Assembly: GCF_025751495.1 (NCBI RefSeq)
Contig: NZ_JAOWKZ010000001.1
Span: 317,920-381,919, forward strand
Length of the DNA: 64,000 bases
Direction: 5' to 3'
Source: Albidovulum litorale
Lineage (GTDB): Bacteria; Pseudomonadota; Alphaproteobacteria; Rhodobacterales; Rhodobacteraceae
The position numbers were made by a program, and so were the translations under genes. The notes below the pieces were generated by a model. It saw only the letters and a list, made by a program, of their open reading frames with translations. It did not search any database and had not been told where the DNA came from. Of the stretch, positions 30,693 through 41,078 are shown piece by piece. Position 1 is the first letter of the stretch, and each line of letters begins with the position of its first letter.

Positions 30693-31478
30693 TCAATAGA
30701 CGCCACCTTTGGTGACGCGCTTCGAAAACTCGGTCTCGCCACCCTTGGCCAGAACCCTCGCCTGCTTCACCCATTCATCGCGGGTGATGCGGCCGTGAAA
30801 GCCCACGATCAATGCATCGACATGGGCGATGTCCTTCGCCTTCCAGCTTGCGATCTGGTCGAAATGCCAGACGCCGACCTCGTTCAGCAGCGCTTCCAGC
30901 TTCGGGCCGACGCCCTTGATCTGCTTCAGGTCATCGGCTTTGCCGCCGCGCGGCGCTTTCAGAAGCTCGGGCGCATCCGGCACCGGATCGTCCTTTGACT
31001 TGGCCAGCGCCGCGTCGAGCGCAGAGGCGGTTGCCGCCTTCTTCGGTGCGGGCTTGTCCTTGACAGGTTTCTTCGCGGCGGGTTTGGCCGCTTTCGGTTT
31101 CTTCGTCGCGGCTGGTTTTTTCGCCTTCGCGGGCGTCTCGGACTTCGGTTCCTTCGACACCGTCACGGCGTCGGTGGTGCCGACCAAGGGCGCCGCCGGT
31201 GTAACCGTTTCCTTCGCTGCCACGGGCGCAGGCTCAGGCGCTTCCACAGGCTCAGGCTTTCCGGCAGTTTGGGCCGGGGAAGCAATTGCTCGCGTTTCAT
31301 CGACCTTCGTGCAGAAAGCCCAGCCAAGGAACAGGCCAAGAGCGGCGGCAAAGATCGCGCCAATCAGAAGCGCCGAAAGAACAGCGTATTTGGCAACGAC
31401 GATGAGCATGAGCGCCACCAGCGCGCCGCCCGCTATGGCGACCCACCAGACGTTCCTGCGACATTCCGCGCTGCTCAT
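30693..31478 (-). CDS. Membrane-anchored helix-hairpin-helix protein, paralogous to the NuoE C-terminus
   Basis: A 261-residue protein. Two N-terminal membrane segments (VWWVAIAGGALVALMLIVVA; LSALLIGAIFAAALGLFLGWAF), then an Ala/Lys/Pro-rich linker, then an 80-residue C-terminal domain starting [17 protein letters not shown] (GVGPK is the helix-hairpin-helix motif). That domain aligns without gaps to the last 80 residues of NuoE with 50 identities by my count. HhH domains bind nucleic acid or proteins; here neither is proven. The start at 31478 is a choice between two in-frame ATGs nine bases apart. Confidence 0.75.
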   Translation of the reverse strand: MSSAECRRNVWWVAIAGGALVALMLIVVAKYAVLSALLIGAIFAAALGLFLGWAFCTKVDETRAIASPAQTAGKPEPVEAPEPAPVAAKETVTPAAPLVGTTDAVTVSKEPKSETPAKAKKPAATKKPKAAKPAAKKPVKDKPAPKKAATASALDAALAKSKDDPVPDAPELLKAPRGGKADDLKQIKGVGPKLEALLNEVGVWHFDQIASWKAKDIAHVDALIVGFHGRITRDEWVKQARVLAKGGETEFSKRVTKGGVY

Positions 31479-31516
31479 CCCTGTCATCCCTCGTAATCCC
31501 CGTTCTTGTTACCTGC

Positions 31517-32653
31517 TCAGTAGACGTCGCCTTTCTTTACACGTTTGGAGAACTCGGTTTGGCCGCCCCCGGCCAGAAGCTTGGCCTGTTCGATCCAGCC
31601 ATCGCGGCTGGCACGGCCCTTGAACCCTTCGATATTGTCATCGACCCAGGCCAGTTCCGCCTCGGTCCAGGCCGCGACCTGATCGAAGTGGTAAAAGCCC
31701 ATGCCGTTCAGCATTTCTTCCAGCTTCGGACCGACGCCCTTGATCATCTTCAGATCGTCCGCTCCGCCCTTGCGCGGTGCTTTCATCACGCGCGGCTTCT
31801 TTCCCTTAGAGGGCACCGGTTCACCCTTCGAGATGGCCTGCGCCGCCTGCACGGTCACACCGGTCGCATCGGCTGGCTTGCCCTTCGCGGGCTTCGGTTC
31901 CTTCACCTTGCCCTTTGCGGGCGTCGCGGGCGCGGCCTTCGCGGCCTTGCCGAGCCACGGCGTCAGCAGCGGCACCTCGGTCCCGTCGATGCGCTTGATC
32001 GTATCGCCGATATCGACGGCACGCTGAACCGAACCGTTGTATTTCGCCCGGCCCTTTTCGTACTCCTTCAGGCTCGTAAGCCCGCTCTTCGGCTCGGACG
32101 CATAGCGGCCGTTCTGCGGGCCCGGTACCGGCACCTTGCCAGCGGCCATGTCATCGAGGAGCTTTGACAGGCTCTCGGCTGTCAGATCCTCGTAATAATC
32201 CTTGCCGATCTGGGCCATGGGCGCGTTGGTGCAGGCGCCGAGGCATTCGACCTCTTCCCAGCTGAACTTGCCGTCAGCCGAAAGCTGGTGGGCATTCGGC
32301 GCGATCTTTTCGCGGCAGACCCGGATCAGGTCCTCTGCCCCGCAGATCATGCAGGAGGTGGTGCCGCAAATCTGGATATGGGCAACCGAACCAACGGGTT
32401 GCAGCTGGAACATGAAGTAGAAGGTCGCCACTTCCAGCGCCCTTATATGGGCCATGCTGAGCATATCGGCGACATGCTCGATCGCAGCACGGGAGAGCCA
32501 ACCCTCTTGCTCCTGCGCGCGCCAGAGAAGCGGGATGATCGCCGAGGCCTGACGGCCCTCGGGATACTTCGTGATCTGCCCCTTCGCCCAGGCGAGGTTC
32601 GCAGGCGTGAATTCAAAAGAGGCGGGTTGTTCGTGGTGAAGGCGACGAAGCAT
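31517..32653 (-). CDS. nuoE: NADH-quinone oxidoreductase subunit E with C-terminal HhH extension
   Basis: A 378-residue protein, more than twice the usual 160-180 of NuoE. Residues 1-165 are normal NuoE: [2Fe-2S] cluster N1a ligated by CGTTSC (C-x4-C) and CLGAC (C-x3-C). A variable stretch (about 165-245) and an Ala/Lys/Pro linker follow, ending in an HhH domain at 299-378 ([17 protein letters not shown]) shared with the next gene. The extension is known in Rhodobacterales NuoE. Stop of the upstream gene and this ATG abut (TAAATG). Confidence 0.95.
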   Translation of the reverse strand: MLRRLHHEQPASFEFTPANLAWAKGQITKYPEGRQASAIIPLLWRAQEQEGWLSRAAIEHVADMLSMAHIRALEVATFYFMFQLQPVGSVAHIQICGTTSCMICGAEDLIRVCREKIAPNAHQLSADGKFSWEEVECLGACTNAPMAQIGKDYYEDLTAESLSKLLDDMAAGKVPVPGPQNGRYASEPKSGLTSLKEYEKGRAKYNGSVQRAVDIGDTIKRIDGTEVPLLTPWLGKAAKAAPATPAKGKVKEPKPAKGKPADATGVTVQAAQAISKGEPVPSKGKKPRVMKAPRKGGADDLKMIKGVGPKLEEMLNGMGFYHFDQVAAWTEAELAWVDDNIEGFKGRASRDGWIEQAKLLAGGGQTEFSKRVKKGDVY

Positions 32654-32995
32654 TTATTCAGCCTCTGATTTTACTATTTTCAGAACTTCAGCTGGCTCTT
32701 CCGAGGTCGGTCTGAAGTAGGGGATAAAGATTTCCTTAGATCCGTAACGCAGCGCGTTACCAACCGGAGCAGCCAAATCCACGTTCAAAGGAAACGCAGC
32801 ACCGTTCGGATCGTGGGTCATGATCGAAACACTGTCCCCATATCTAATAAACCCACTGGTTAGCTCGTTGAACTTGCTCGCGGTCCAAGCAGCCAAAGCC
32901 ACAGCCCCTGCAAAAAGTGCGCCAGCCAACCACGCTAGATTCTTTACTAGCGATATCTTCCCGTTGAGGGAGTCGATTGAGTTCGTATCCGTCAC
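32654..32995 (-). CDS. Hypothetical single-span membrane protein between nuoD and nuoE
   Basis: A 113-residue protein: polar N-terminus, one membrane span ([24 protein letters not shown]) and a mixed tail. I recognise no family. It overlaps the nuoD stop by four bases (ATGA) and abuts nuoE, so it is cotranscribed. Codon and base use is visibly more AT-rich than in the flanking nuo genes, with Ile/Asn/Ser codons such as TTA and AAA. That suggests a later insertion. An alternative is a poorly conserved local gene present in few relatives. Confidence 0.6.
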   Translation of the reverse strand: MTDTNSIDSLNGKISLVKNLAWLAGALFAGAVALAAWTASKFNELTSGFIRYGDSVSIMTHDPNGAAFPLNVDLAAPVGNALRYGSKEIFIPYFRPTSEEPAEVLKIVKSEAE

Positions 32996-34215
32996 CGATC
33001 AATCTCCCCGAACACGACATCCATCGTGCCGATGATCGCCGCGACGTCGGCCAGAAGGTGGCCCTTGGCCATCCAGTCGATCGATTGCAGATGCGGATAG
33101 CCGGGGGCGCGGATCTTGGCGCGGTAGGGTTTGTTGGACCCGTCGGCGACAAGGTAGACGCCGAACTCGCCCTTGGGCGCTTCGATGGCGGCATAGACCT
33201 CGCCCGCGGGGACGTGGAAGCCCTCGGTGTAAAGCTTAAAGTGATGGATCAGCGCCTCCATCGACCGCTTCATCTCGCCCCGTTTCGGCGGGGTGATCTT
33301 GCCGCGCGCCAGCACGTCGCCCTTGCCGTCGGGCGCGCGCAGCTTGGCAATGGCCTGATGGATGATGCTGGTCGACTGGCGCATCTCTTCCATGCGGCAG
33401 AGGTAGCGGTCATAGCAGTCGCCGTTCTTGCCGACAGGGATCTTGAAGTCGAACTCGTCGTAGCATTCGTAGGGCTGTGCGCGGCGCAGGTCCCAGGCCA
33501 TGCCGGACCCCCGAACCATGACGCCGGAATAGCCCCAGCGCAGCACGTCTTCCTCATGCACGATGCCGATATCGGCGTTGCGCTGCTTGAAGATGCGGTT
33601 TTCGGTCAGAAGCCCGTCAAGGTCGTCGATGACCTTCGGGAACTCGGTCGCCCATTCCTCGATGTCATTGAGAAGGTCGTCCGGCAGGTCCTGATGCACG
33701 CCACCCGGGCGGAAATAGGCGGCGTGAAGCCGCGCGCCGCAGGCCCGCTCGTAGAAGACCATCAGTTTTTCACGTTCCTCGAAACCCCAAAGCGGCGGCG
33801 TCAGCGCGCCAACGTCGAGCGCCTGCGTGGTCACGTTCAGAAGGTGGTTCAGGATGCGGCCGATTTCGGAGAACAGCACCCGGATCAGCTGCCCCCGGCG
33901 CGGCACGACGGTGCCGGTCAGCTTTTCGATGGCCAGACACCAGGCATGTTCCTGGTTCATCGGCGCGACATAGTCGAGCCGGTCGAAATAGGGCAGGTTC
34001 TGCAGGTAGGTGCGGCTTTCCATCAGCTTTTCGGTGCCGCGATGCAGAAGGCCGATATGCGGGTCGCAGCGTTCCACGACCTCGCCGTCAAGCTCCAGCA
34101 CCAGCCGCAAAACACCATGCGCCGCAGGGTGTTGCGGTCCGAAGTTGATGTTGAAGTTGCGGATCCGCTGTTCGCCGGTCAGCGCGTCTTCATAGCCTCT
34201 GGAACCGTCCATCAT
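32992..34215 (-). CDS. nuoD: NADH-quinone oxidoreductase subunit D
   Basis: A 407-residue subunit forming the quinone-binding pocket with NuoB and Nuo[24 protein letters not shown] is the conserved His-containing loop, and GVHQDLP a further marker of NuoD. The start at 34215 ([25 protein letters not shown]) is the natural N-terminus; an in-frame longer start is antisense to nothing useful and lacks similarity. The sulfotransferase gene ends two bases before. Confidence 0.97.
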   Translation of the reverse strand: MMDGSRGYEDALTGEQRIRNFNINFGPQHPAAHGVLRLVLELDGEVVERCDPHIGLLHRGTEKLMESRTYLQNLPYFDRLDYVAPMNQEHAWCLAIEKLTGTVVPRRGQLIRVLFSEIGRILNHLLNVTTQALDVGALTPPLWGFEEREKLMVFYERACGARLHAAYFRPGGVHQDLPDDLLNDIEEWATEFPKVIDDLDGLLTENRIFKQRNADIGIVHEEDVLRWGYSGVMVRGSGMAWDLRRAQPYECYDEFDFKIPVGKNGDCYDRYLCRMEEMRQSTSIIHQAIAKLRAPDGKGDVLARGKITPPKRGEMKRSMEALIHHFKLYTEGFHVPAGEVYAAIEAPKGEFGVYLVADGSNKPYRAKIRAPGYPHLQSIDWMAKGHLLADVAAIIGTMDVVFGEIDR

Positions 34216-34216
34216 C

Positions 34217-35089
34217 TCATGCCCCTGCCATCGCCGCACCCCAGCCCCGGGGCATCTGCCCGAGCTTTGATGCGACATAATCGTATTGCGGGCGAAGGAA
34301 CTCCGCCGCGCGATGTATCTGCTCCGCCGTCATCGGCACCGGAATGCCGACATGCGCCCGGCTGTCGTACTGCCCCGGCATGGCCCGGATGCCGAGAAAG
34401 GCACAAAGCCGTTGGACCGCCTCATCCGAGAAAAGCTCCTCATAGGTGCAGAGGAACACCTTCTCGGGGTCGAGCGCCTGTTCGAGCTTTTCCAGCGTCG
34501 CGCGGTAGTCGCCGCGTTCAACGATGTGATCTTCCTGCCCGTCGAGCGCCTTGTCAAAGATGCGCGCGGCGCGTTCGGGGATATCACCGCCATCCTTGCT
34601 GCGGCGCTTGGCAATCATTCGGACATGGCTCCAGAGCCGGTCCACAGGGTCACGCATCAGATAGACGAACCGGGCATCGCCCGCGATCTCGGCCATGTGG
34701 GCGAGACATTTGGCCGATAGAAGCGAATAGCAGGGAGTGATGTCGCCGACGACGCTTTCCTTGTCACGGCCATCGTGAAGGAAGGCGAGATAGGCGGTTT
34801 CGTCGCCCTCACGCAGAATGCCGGAATAGACCCCGATTTCGGCCAGATGCAGGCTCGCCCAGCCGTTCACCCCGTCCTGCCCGCCCGCGATCTTGCGACC
34901 AAGCGAGGCGCCGGTGTTTTCGAACTGCTTCAGATGCCAGTCGCGGCTGCCTTTTTCGTGGCTGTCGAAGAAATGCAGTTCCTTGATCGACCGAAGGTAG
35001 CAGTCGGGATGCGCGGCGAGATAGCGGTAGAGCCATGAGGTCCCCGCCTTCGTCGCACCGATCCCGTACATGACCACCGGTCTGGCCAT
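34217..35089 (-). CDS. PAPS-dependent sulfotransferase inside the nuo operon
   Basis: A 290-residue protein of the sulfotransferase fold. The 5'-phosphosulfate loop is [14 protein letters not shown] (about residues 11-24), and the 3'-phosphate site [14 protein letters not shown] near residue 145. HFFDSHEKG follows the usual aromatic region. Such enzymes transfer sulfate from PAPS to a hydroxyl or amine acceptor. It sits exactly between nuoC (one-base overlap) and nuoD (two-base gap). No neighbour makes PAPS, so the acceptor cannot be inferred; cell-surface sugars are one option. Confidence 0.85.
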   Translation of the reverse strand: MARPVVMYGIGATKAGTSWLYRYLAAHPDCYLRSIKELHFFDSHEKGSRDWHLKQFENTGASLGRKIAGGQDGVNGWASLHLAEIGVYSGILREGDETAYLAFLHDGRDKESVVGDITPCYSLLSAKCLAHMAEIAGDARFVYLMRDPVDRLWSHVRMIAKRRSKDGGDIPERAARIFDKALDGQEDHIVERGDYRATLEKLEQALDPEKVFLCTYEELFSDEAVQRLCAFLGIRAMPGQYDSRAHVGIPVPMTAEQIHRAAEFLRPQYDYVASKLGQMPRGWGAAMAGA

Positions 35090-35697
35090 CAGCCCTTGGC
35101 CCCCTGCTTTTCATCGCCCGGAAGGATGTATTCCGCGCCCTCCCAGGGCGACATGAAATCGAACTGCCGGTAGTCCTGGACCAGTTTCACCGGCTCATAG
35201 ACCACGCGCTTCAGCGCCTCGTCGTAGCGCACTTCGGTATAGCCGGTCGTCGGGAAGTCTTTCCTTAGCGGATAGCCCCGGAAGCCGTAATCGGTGAGGA
35301 TGCGGCGCAGGTCGGGATGGCCGGAGAAGATGATGCCGAACATGTCGAACACTTCCCGCTCGAACCAGTTGGCCGAGGGGTGGATGTCGGTGATCGACGG
35401 CACCATATCTTCTTCGCGGGCCTGAATGCGGACTCGGATGCGGGCGTTCTGGTACATCGACAGGAAGTGATAGACCACATCAAACCGGGCTGGGCGCTCG
35501 GGGTAATCCACCGCCGTGATATCGACGAGCGTCGAGAACCGGCAGGACCGGTCGGAGCGCAGGAATTCGATGAAATCTTTCAGACCGGCGAGCGTTACCG
35601 TGACGTTCAGTTCCCCGAACGCGATCTCGGTCGCGACCACCTCATCTGGGCGCTTGAGCTCGATATGGGCGGCGATTTCCTGAAGGGCTTCGGACAT
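35089..35697 (-). CDS. nuoC: NADH-quinone oxidoreductase subunit C
   Basis: A 202-residue peripheral-arm subunit. [28 protein letters not shown] and [38 protein letters not shown] are the diagnostic 30-kDa-subunit blocks. Separate from NuoD (not fused as in E. coli), as in other alphaproteobacteria and mitochondria. Eleven bases after nuoB. Confidence 0.97.
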   Translation of the reverse strand: MSEALQEIAAHIELKRPDEVVATEIAFGELNVTVTLAGLKDFIEFLRSDRSCRFSTLVDITAVDYPERPARFDVVYHFLSMYQNARIRVRIQAREEDMVPSITDIHPSANWFEREVFDMFGIIFSGHPDLRRILTDYGFRGYPLRKDFPTTGYTEVRYDEALKRVVYEPVKLVQDYRQFDFMSPWEGAEYILPGDEKQGAKG

Positions 35698-35708
35698 AGG
35701 GAACCTCC

Positions 35709-36598
<890 letters not shown>

Positions 36599-36650
36599 CG
36601 TTGGCTCCTTCGTCCCGCGCGCGTGCGACACGCGTCATATGGCTCTCGCC

Positions 36651-36679
36651 CGTTTACTCCCCCGCCCGGACGGGGTCAA
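36651..36679 (-). promoter_or_regulatory. Candidate nuo operon promoter
   Basis: On the minus strand: TTGACC (36679-36674), 17 bases, TAAACG (36656-36651), so transcription would start near 36644, about 45 bases before the nuoA GTG. The spacer is a GC-rich imperfect palindrome. This is the only good promoter-like sequence in the 187-base gap between liuC and nuoA. Confidence 0.4.
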
Positions 36680-36785
36680 CCAAAGGCGGGCCGCATTCTG
36701 TCGTGTAAGACACGGAAAATGTCGGGTCTGGCGGGCAGTTAACGCTACCCTCCCACGCGGCGGCGGTTCGATTTTGTCGATTTTC

Positions 36786-37571
36786 TCAGGTTTTCCAGGC
36801 CGGGGCCCGCTTGTCGAAGAAGGCGGCGATTCCCTCGGCAGCCTCGGGGCTTTCCCAGCGCCTTACAAGCGCGCCAATGGTTTCGGCGATCATTGCCTCA
36901 TCGATCCGGGGCCCGAGCTTCCGCGCCAGCGCCTTGGCCTCGGCCACGGCGCCCGGTGCGCAGGCAAGGTATGGGGCGACTTCGGTCTCGATGGCGTCGT
37001 CGAGATCCTCGGGATCGACCGCGCGGGCCAGAAGGCCCAAAGTCACAGCCTCTTCCGCACCGAAAAGCCGTGCCGACATGAAAACCCGCCGCGCCATCGC
37101 CTCACCCAGCCGGGCGAGCACATAGGGGCCGATGGTCGCCGGGATCAGGCCAAGCTTCGTCTCTGTCAGGCCGAACCGGGCGCCCGCCACGCCGATGGCC
37201 ACGTCGCAGACCGAGGCCATGCCGACCCCGCCGCCAAAGGCGTTGCCCTGAACGCGTCCGATCACCGGCTTCGGGCAGGTGTTGAGCGCGTTCAGCATCA
37301 TGGCAAGCTTCGTCGCTTCCCGCGCGCGGGTCGCCCCGTCCGCCGCCATCTGCTCGCGCATCCAGCCGAGGTCCCCACCCGCGCAGAAACTGTCGCCTGC
37401 GCCGGTCAGTACGATCACCCTGACGGCCGGGTCGCTGCCCAGCCGTCCCGCCGCTTCGGTAAGCTCGGCAATCATGGTTGCCGAAAGCGCATTATGCTTT
37501 TCCGGCCGGTTGAGCGTCAGCCGCGTGACACCACGGTCGTCGCAGTCAAGTGAAAGCGTCTCATACATCAT
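36786..37571 (-). CDS. liuC: Methylglutaconyl-CoA hydratase (enoyl-CoA hydratase family)
   Basis: A 261-residue crotonase. RPEKHNALSATMI, GDSFCAGGDLGWM (oxyanion hole), and QGNAFGGGVGMASVCDVAIG are the family blocks. The neighbours mvaB, liuD and liuB make the leucine-pathway hydratase the best call: it turns 3-methylglutaconyl-CoA into HMG-CoA. Overlaps mvaB by four bases. Last gene of the liu operon. Confidence 0.88.
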   Translation of the reverse strand: MMYETLSLDCDDRGVTRLTLNRPEKHNALSATMIAELTEAAGRLGSDPAVRVIVLTGAGDSFCAGGDLGWMREQMAADGATRAREATKLAMMLNALNTCPKPVIGRVQGNAFGGGVGMASVCDVAIGVAGARFGLTETKLGLIPATIGPYVLARLGEAMARRVFMSARLFGAEEAVTLGLLARAVDPEDLDDAIETEVAPYLACAPGAVAEAKALARKLGPRIDEAMIAETIGALVRRWESPEAAEGIAAFFDKRAPAWKT

Positions 37572-38422
37572 GCACCCCGCATGTTACGTGCCAGCGCGCC
37601 CGCTTCGGCCAGAACCGCCATATCCAGTCCCGTCTGGTAACCCAGTGCCGCAAGATGCGCGGCGACCGCCTCGGTCGCTACATTGCCCGCCGCGCCGGGC
37701 GCATAGGGGCAACCGCCAAGGCCGCCAACAGCCGCATCAAAGACCCTGATCCCACGCGCGAGAGAGGCGTCGATATTGGCCAATGCCCTGCCCGCCGTAT
37801 CGTGGTAGTGACCTGCGAGCCGATCGGGTGGCAATTCGTTCAGCACATCCGTCAACATCGCGTCGACGGTTTCGGGACGTCCCTGACCGATCGTGTCGCC
37901 AAGGCTGATCTCGTAACAACCCATATCGCGCAAATCTGCTACAACCCGCGCAACGGCCGACGGGGCGATCCGTCCATCATAGGGACAGTCCGTCACCACC
38001 GAGACATATCCTCGGACCGGGATGCCATCTGCCTTGGCGGCGTCGGCAACGGGCTTGAAGCGCTCAAGGCTTTCGGCGATGGTGCAATTCAGGTTGGCTT
38101 TGGAAAACCCTTCGGAGGCCGAGGCAAAGATCGCCACCTCATCGGCATGGGCGGCCTTTGCGCCCTCATAGCCTTTCATATTGGGTGTCAGCGCCGCGTA
38201 ACGAACCCCCGCCCTGCGGGTGATCCCGGCCAGCACCTCGGCGCTGTCGGCCATCTGCGGCACCCATTTCGGGCTGACAAAACTCGCCACCTCGATCCGT
38301 CGGAATCCGGCCCGACTGAGAAGATCGACAAGCGCGATTTTTTCCGCCGTCGGAATGATGCGCTTTTCGTTCTGAAGCCCGTCGCGCGGGCCCATCTCGA
38401 CGATCTCGACGACCTCACTCAT
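37568..38422 (-). CDS. mvaB: Hydroxymethylglutaryl-CoA lyase
   Basis: A 284-residue TIM-barrel lyase cleaving HMG-CoA to acetoacetate and acetyl-CoA, last step of leucine degradation. VEMGPRDGLQNEKRIIPT is the N-terminal active-site block and GGLGGCPYAPGAAGNVATE the signature with the catalytic Cys. The start at 38422 follows a GAGG; an in-frame ATG 12 bases upstream would also be possible. It overlaps the upstream GST gene by eight bases. Confidence 0.94.
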   Translation of the reverse strand: MSEVVEIVEMGPRDGLQNEKRIIPTAEKIALVDLLSRAGFRRIEVASFVSPKWVPQMADSAEVLAGITRRAGVRYAALTPNMKGYEGAKAAHADEVAIFASASEGFSKANLNCTIAESLERFKPVADAAKADGIPVRGYVSVVTDCPYDGRIAPSAVARVVADLRDMGCYEISLGDTIGQGRPETVDAMLTDVLNELPPDRLAGHYHDTAGRALANIDASLARGIRVFDAAVGGLGGCPYAPGAAGNVATEAVAAHLAALGYQTGLDMAVLAEAGALARNMRGA

Positions 38423-39071
38423 CCCAGGCCTCATAAAAATCGCGCTTGTAAAGAAGGTCGGCCTTCTTCGGCGGCAGCGCCTTTTGGAACGCAGGGCGCG
38501 CGGTCACCCGGCCGTACCACGCCGTCAGCGCGGGAAAAGCGTCCGTCTTCGCGAAATGCCGCGCCATGTAGAGCGCTTGTGCCACACCGATATCAGCAGC
38601 GGAAAAACCGCGACCCAACAGATGCTCCCGCCCGATCAGCCGCCGCTCCAGCGCGCCATAGCATTTCTCGATCCGCTTCGCCTCCAGCCGCATCACGACC
38701 GAACTGCGCATCGTATCGTCATAGAGCGCGATATGCTGCTGCGTCAGTGCGGCGGTGTGCTGGCTGATCGTCTCGGCGAAATGCACCCAGATCAGCCAGT
38801 CGGCGCGCTCAGGATCGCCCGGTGCGCGCCCAAGCCCCTTGTCGGGAAATCGCTCGCAAAGGTATTCGGTGATCGCTCCGCTTTCCCAGATCACCCGGTC
38901 GTCGATTTCCAGCGCTGGCACCCGGCCCGCCGGGTTGACCGAGAGATAGTCAAGGGATCGCAGCGACTTGTCGAACGGATGCACCACCACATCGAACTTC
39001 ACGCCCAACTCATGTAAGAGCCAGAGCGAGCGCATGGAACGTGTCTGGTGGCAGTGATGCAGGCGGATCAT
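38415..39071 (-). CDS. Glutathione S-transferase family protein
   Basis: A 218-residue two-domain GST. The N-terminal thioredoxin-like domain reads MIRLHHCHQTRSMRSLWLLHELGVKFDVVVHPF and includes VPALEIDDRVIWESGAITEYLCE (cis-Pro and glutathione Ser-Glu binding). The C-terminal helical domain follows. It lies between liuD (four-base overlap) and mvaB in the leucine operon, as seen in related genomes; whether it acts on a CoA intermediate or glutathione adduct is unknown. Confidence 0.85.
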   Translation of the reverse strand: MIRLHHCHQTRSMRSLWLLHELGVKFDVVVHPFDKSLRSLDYLSVNPAGRVPALEIDDRVIWESGAITEYLCERFPDKGLGRAPGDPERADWLIWVHFAETISQHTAALTQQHIALYDDTMRSSVVMRLEAKRIEKCYGALERRLIGREHLLGRGFSAADIGVAQALYMARHFAKTDAFPALTAWYGRVTARPAFQKALPPKKADLLYKRDFYEAWDE

Positions 39072-40996
39072 GCCTCTTCTTCCTCCAGCCGCACGAGCGC
39101 CGCACCTGCCTCGACCTGCGCGCCGGGCGTCACCAGCACTTCGGCCACAGTGCCGTCACGCGCGGCGGTGAGCGTGTGTTCCATCTTCATCGCTTCCAGC
39201 ACCGCCAGCCGATCACCCGCCGCGACCGCCTGCCCGGCTTGAACGTATACCGCCTTGACGAGCCCCGGCATCGGCGACAGCGTCAGCCCCCCGCCCGCCG
39301 CAGCGCTTTGCCGGTCAAGGGAATCGGTCAGACCGAAGTGATACGCCCCCGGCCCGAAGACCGAAACCGTGCCCGGCGTCAGAACGATCCGAGCGCCCGA
39401 GGGGCGGCCATTCACCCACCACGCGCCCGCGGTCATACTGCAATCGGCTTTTTCATCATCAATCGAGACACGGGCCCGGCACGGCCCCAGAACCTCTATA
39501 AGCGCTGTCATCCCGTCGAGTGCAACCGTGCGCTTCAACGGGGCCCAGAGCGTGAAGCCGGACATGGGTGCGCCGCCTTCGGCGAGCCCCGCCGCGCCCA
39601 AAGCCGCAAGGGCACGGACGGCGAGGTCCGGCGCAGCAGCCTCGGTCAATGGACCGAGGTCGCGGGCGATGAGGCCGGTATCGACATCGCCCGCGCGGAA
39701 GCCTTCGTGCCGGGCAAGGGCTGCAAGGAACGAGAGGTTCGTGACCGAGCCCGCAACCTCGGTATCTTCAAGCGCCGCGCGGAGTTTCGAGAGCGCAATG
39801 GCGCGGGTGGCCCCGTGAACGATGACCTTGGCGATCATCGGGTCATACCAGGGGCTGATCGTATCGCCGGGCCGCACACCGGTATCGGCACGGGCGCCTT
39901 CGGGGAAATGGAGATGCGTCAGCGTGCCGGTCGCAGGCAGGAACCCCGCAGGCACATCCTCGGCATAAAGCCGCGCCTCGAAGGCGTGGCCTTTGAGCGG
40001 GATATCCTCCTGCTGCGAGGTCAGAGGTTCGCCGCTGGCGACGCGCAACTGCCATTCCACCAGATCGATGCCGGTGATCGCCTCAGTCACCGGATGTTCT
40101 ACCTGAAGCCGCGTGTTCATCTCCATGAACCAGAAACGGTCGGGGCGCAGACCATCTGAGCCGTCGACGATGAACTCGACCGTGCCCGCCCCCTTGTAGC
40201 CGATGGCCTCAGCTGCACGCACCGCCGCCTGCCCCATCGCCGCGCGCATCTCTTCGGTCATGCCGGGCGCGGGCGCTTCCTCGATCACCTTCTGGTGCCG
40301 ACGCTGGAGCGAGCAGTCGCGTTCATAAAGGTGCACAGCACGGGTGCCATCGCCGAAGACCTGCACCTCGATGTGGCGGGGCTTCTGGACGTATTTTTCG
40401 ATCAGAACGGCGGGATTGCCGAAAGCGGTCTCGGCTTCTCCTCGTGCGCTTGTCAGCTTCTCGTCGAACTCCTCCGGGCGCTCCACGAGCCGCATGCCCT
40501 TGCCGCCGCCACCCGCGACTGCCTTGATGAGGACCGGGTAGCCGATGGTGTCGGCGGCCCCGGCCAGATGCTCGGGGTCCTGATTGTCGCCGTGATAGCC
40601 GGGCACGACGGGAACGCCCGCCTCTTCCATCAGCGCCTTGGCCGCATCCTTGAGGCCCATCGCCCGGATCGCTTTCGCCGAGGGACCAATGAAGGTCAGA
40701 CCCGCGTTCTCAACCGCCTCGACGAAACCTGGGTTTTCGGACAGGAAGCCGTAACCGGGGTGGATCGCCTCTGCGCCGGTGGCCTTCGCCGCCGCGATGA
40801 TCTCGTCGCCCTTCAGGTAGCTGTCCTTCGGCGCCGGTCCACCAATATGCACCGCTTCATCGGCCATAGCGACATGGCGGGCGGTGGCGTCCGCATTGGA
40901 ATAGACCGCGACCGTTGCAACGCCGAGGCGGCGGCAGGTGTCGATCACACGGCAGGCGATCTCACCCCGGTTGGCGATCAGGATCTTGTTGAACAT
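39068..40996 (-). CDS. liuD: Methylcrotonyl-CoA carboxylase, biotin-containing alpha subunit
   Basis: A 642-residue protein with biotin carboxylase (residues 1-450: NKILIANRGEIACRVIDTCRRLGV; ATP-grasp loop KAVAGGGGKGMRLV; MNTRLQVEHPVTEAITG), a middle domain, and a C-terminal biotinyl domain with AMKM (LEAMKMEHT; biotin on the Lys). With LiuB it carboxylates 3-methylcrotonyl-CoA. The pairing with liuB, mvaB and liuA separates it from acetyl- and propionyl-CoA carboxylases. Confidence 0.93.
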   Translation of the reverse strand: MFNKILIANRGEIACRVIDTCRRLGVATVAVYSNADATARHVAMADEAVHIGGPAPKDSYLKGDEIIAAAKATGAEAIHPGYGFLSENPGFVEAVENAGLTFIGPSAKAIRAMGLKDAAKALMEEAGVPVVPGYHGDNQDPEHLAGAADTIGYPVLIKAVAGGGGKGMRLVERPEEFDEKLTSARGEAETAFGNPAVLIEKYVQKPRHIEVQVFGDGTRAVHLYERDCSLQRRHQKVIEEAPAPGMTEEMRAAMGQAAVRAAEAIGYKGAGTVEFIVDGSDGLRPDRFWFMEMNTRLQVEHPVTEAITGIDLVEWQLRVASGEPLTSQQEDIPLKGHAFEARLYAEDVPAGFLPATGTLTHLHFPEGARADTGVRPGDTISPWYDPMIAKVIVHGATRAIALSKLRAALEDTEVAGSVTNLSFLAALARHEGFRAGDVDTGLIARDLGPLTEAAAPDLAVRALAALGAAGLAEGGAPMSGFTLWAPLKRTVALDGMTALIEVLGPCRARVSIDDEKADCSMTAGAWWVNGRPSGARIVLTPGTVSVFGPGAYHFGLTDSLDRQSAAAGGGLTLSPMPGLVKAVYVQAGQAVAAGDRLAVLEAMKMEHTLTAARDGTVAEVLVTPGAQVEAGAALVRLEEEEA

Positions 40997-41078
40997 GCAT
41001 CCGTCCTTTCGGCGTCGCCGGGTGTCTCATAGCCCCGGACCCCGGTTGGGTGTTTCGATGATGAAGAAACGCGAATGA

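Noticed and set aside
36599-36631. Upstream GTG start for nuoA
   Set aside because: No ribosome-binding site, while AAGGAG sits six bases before the GTG at 36598.
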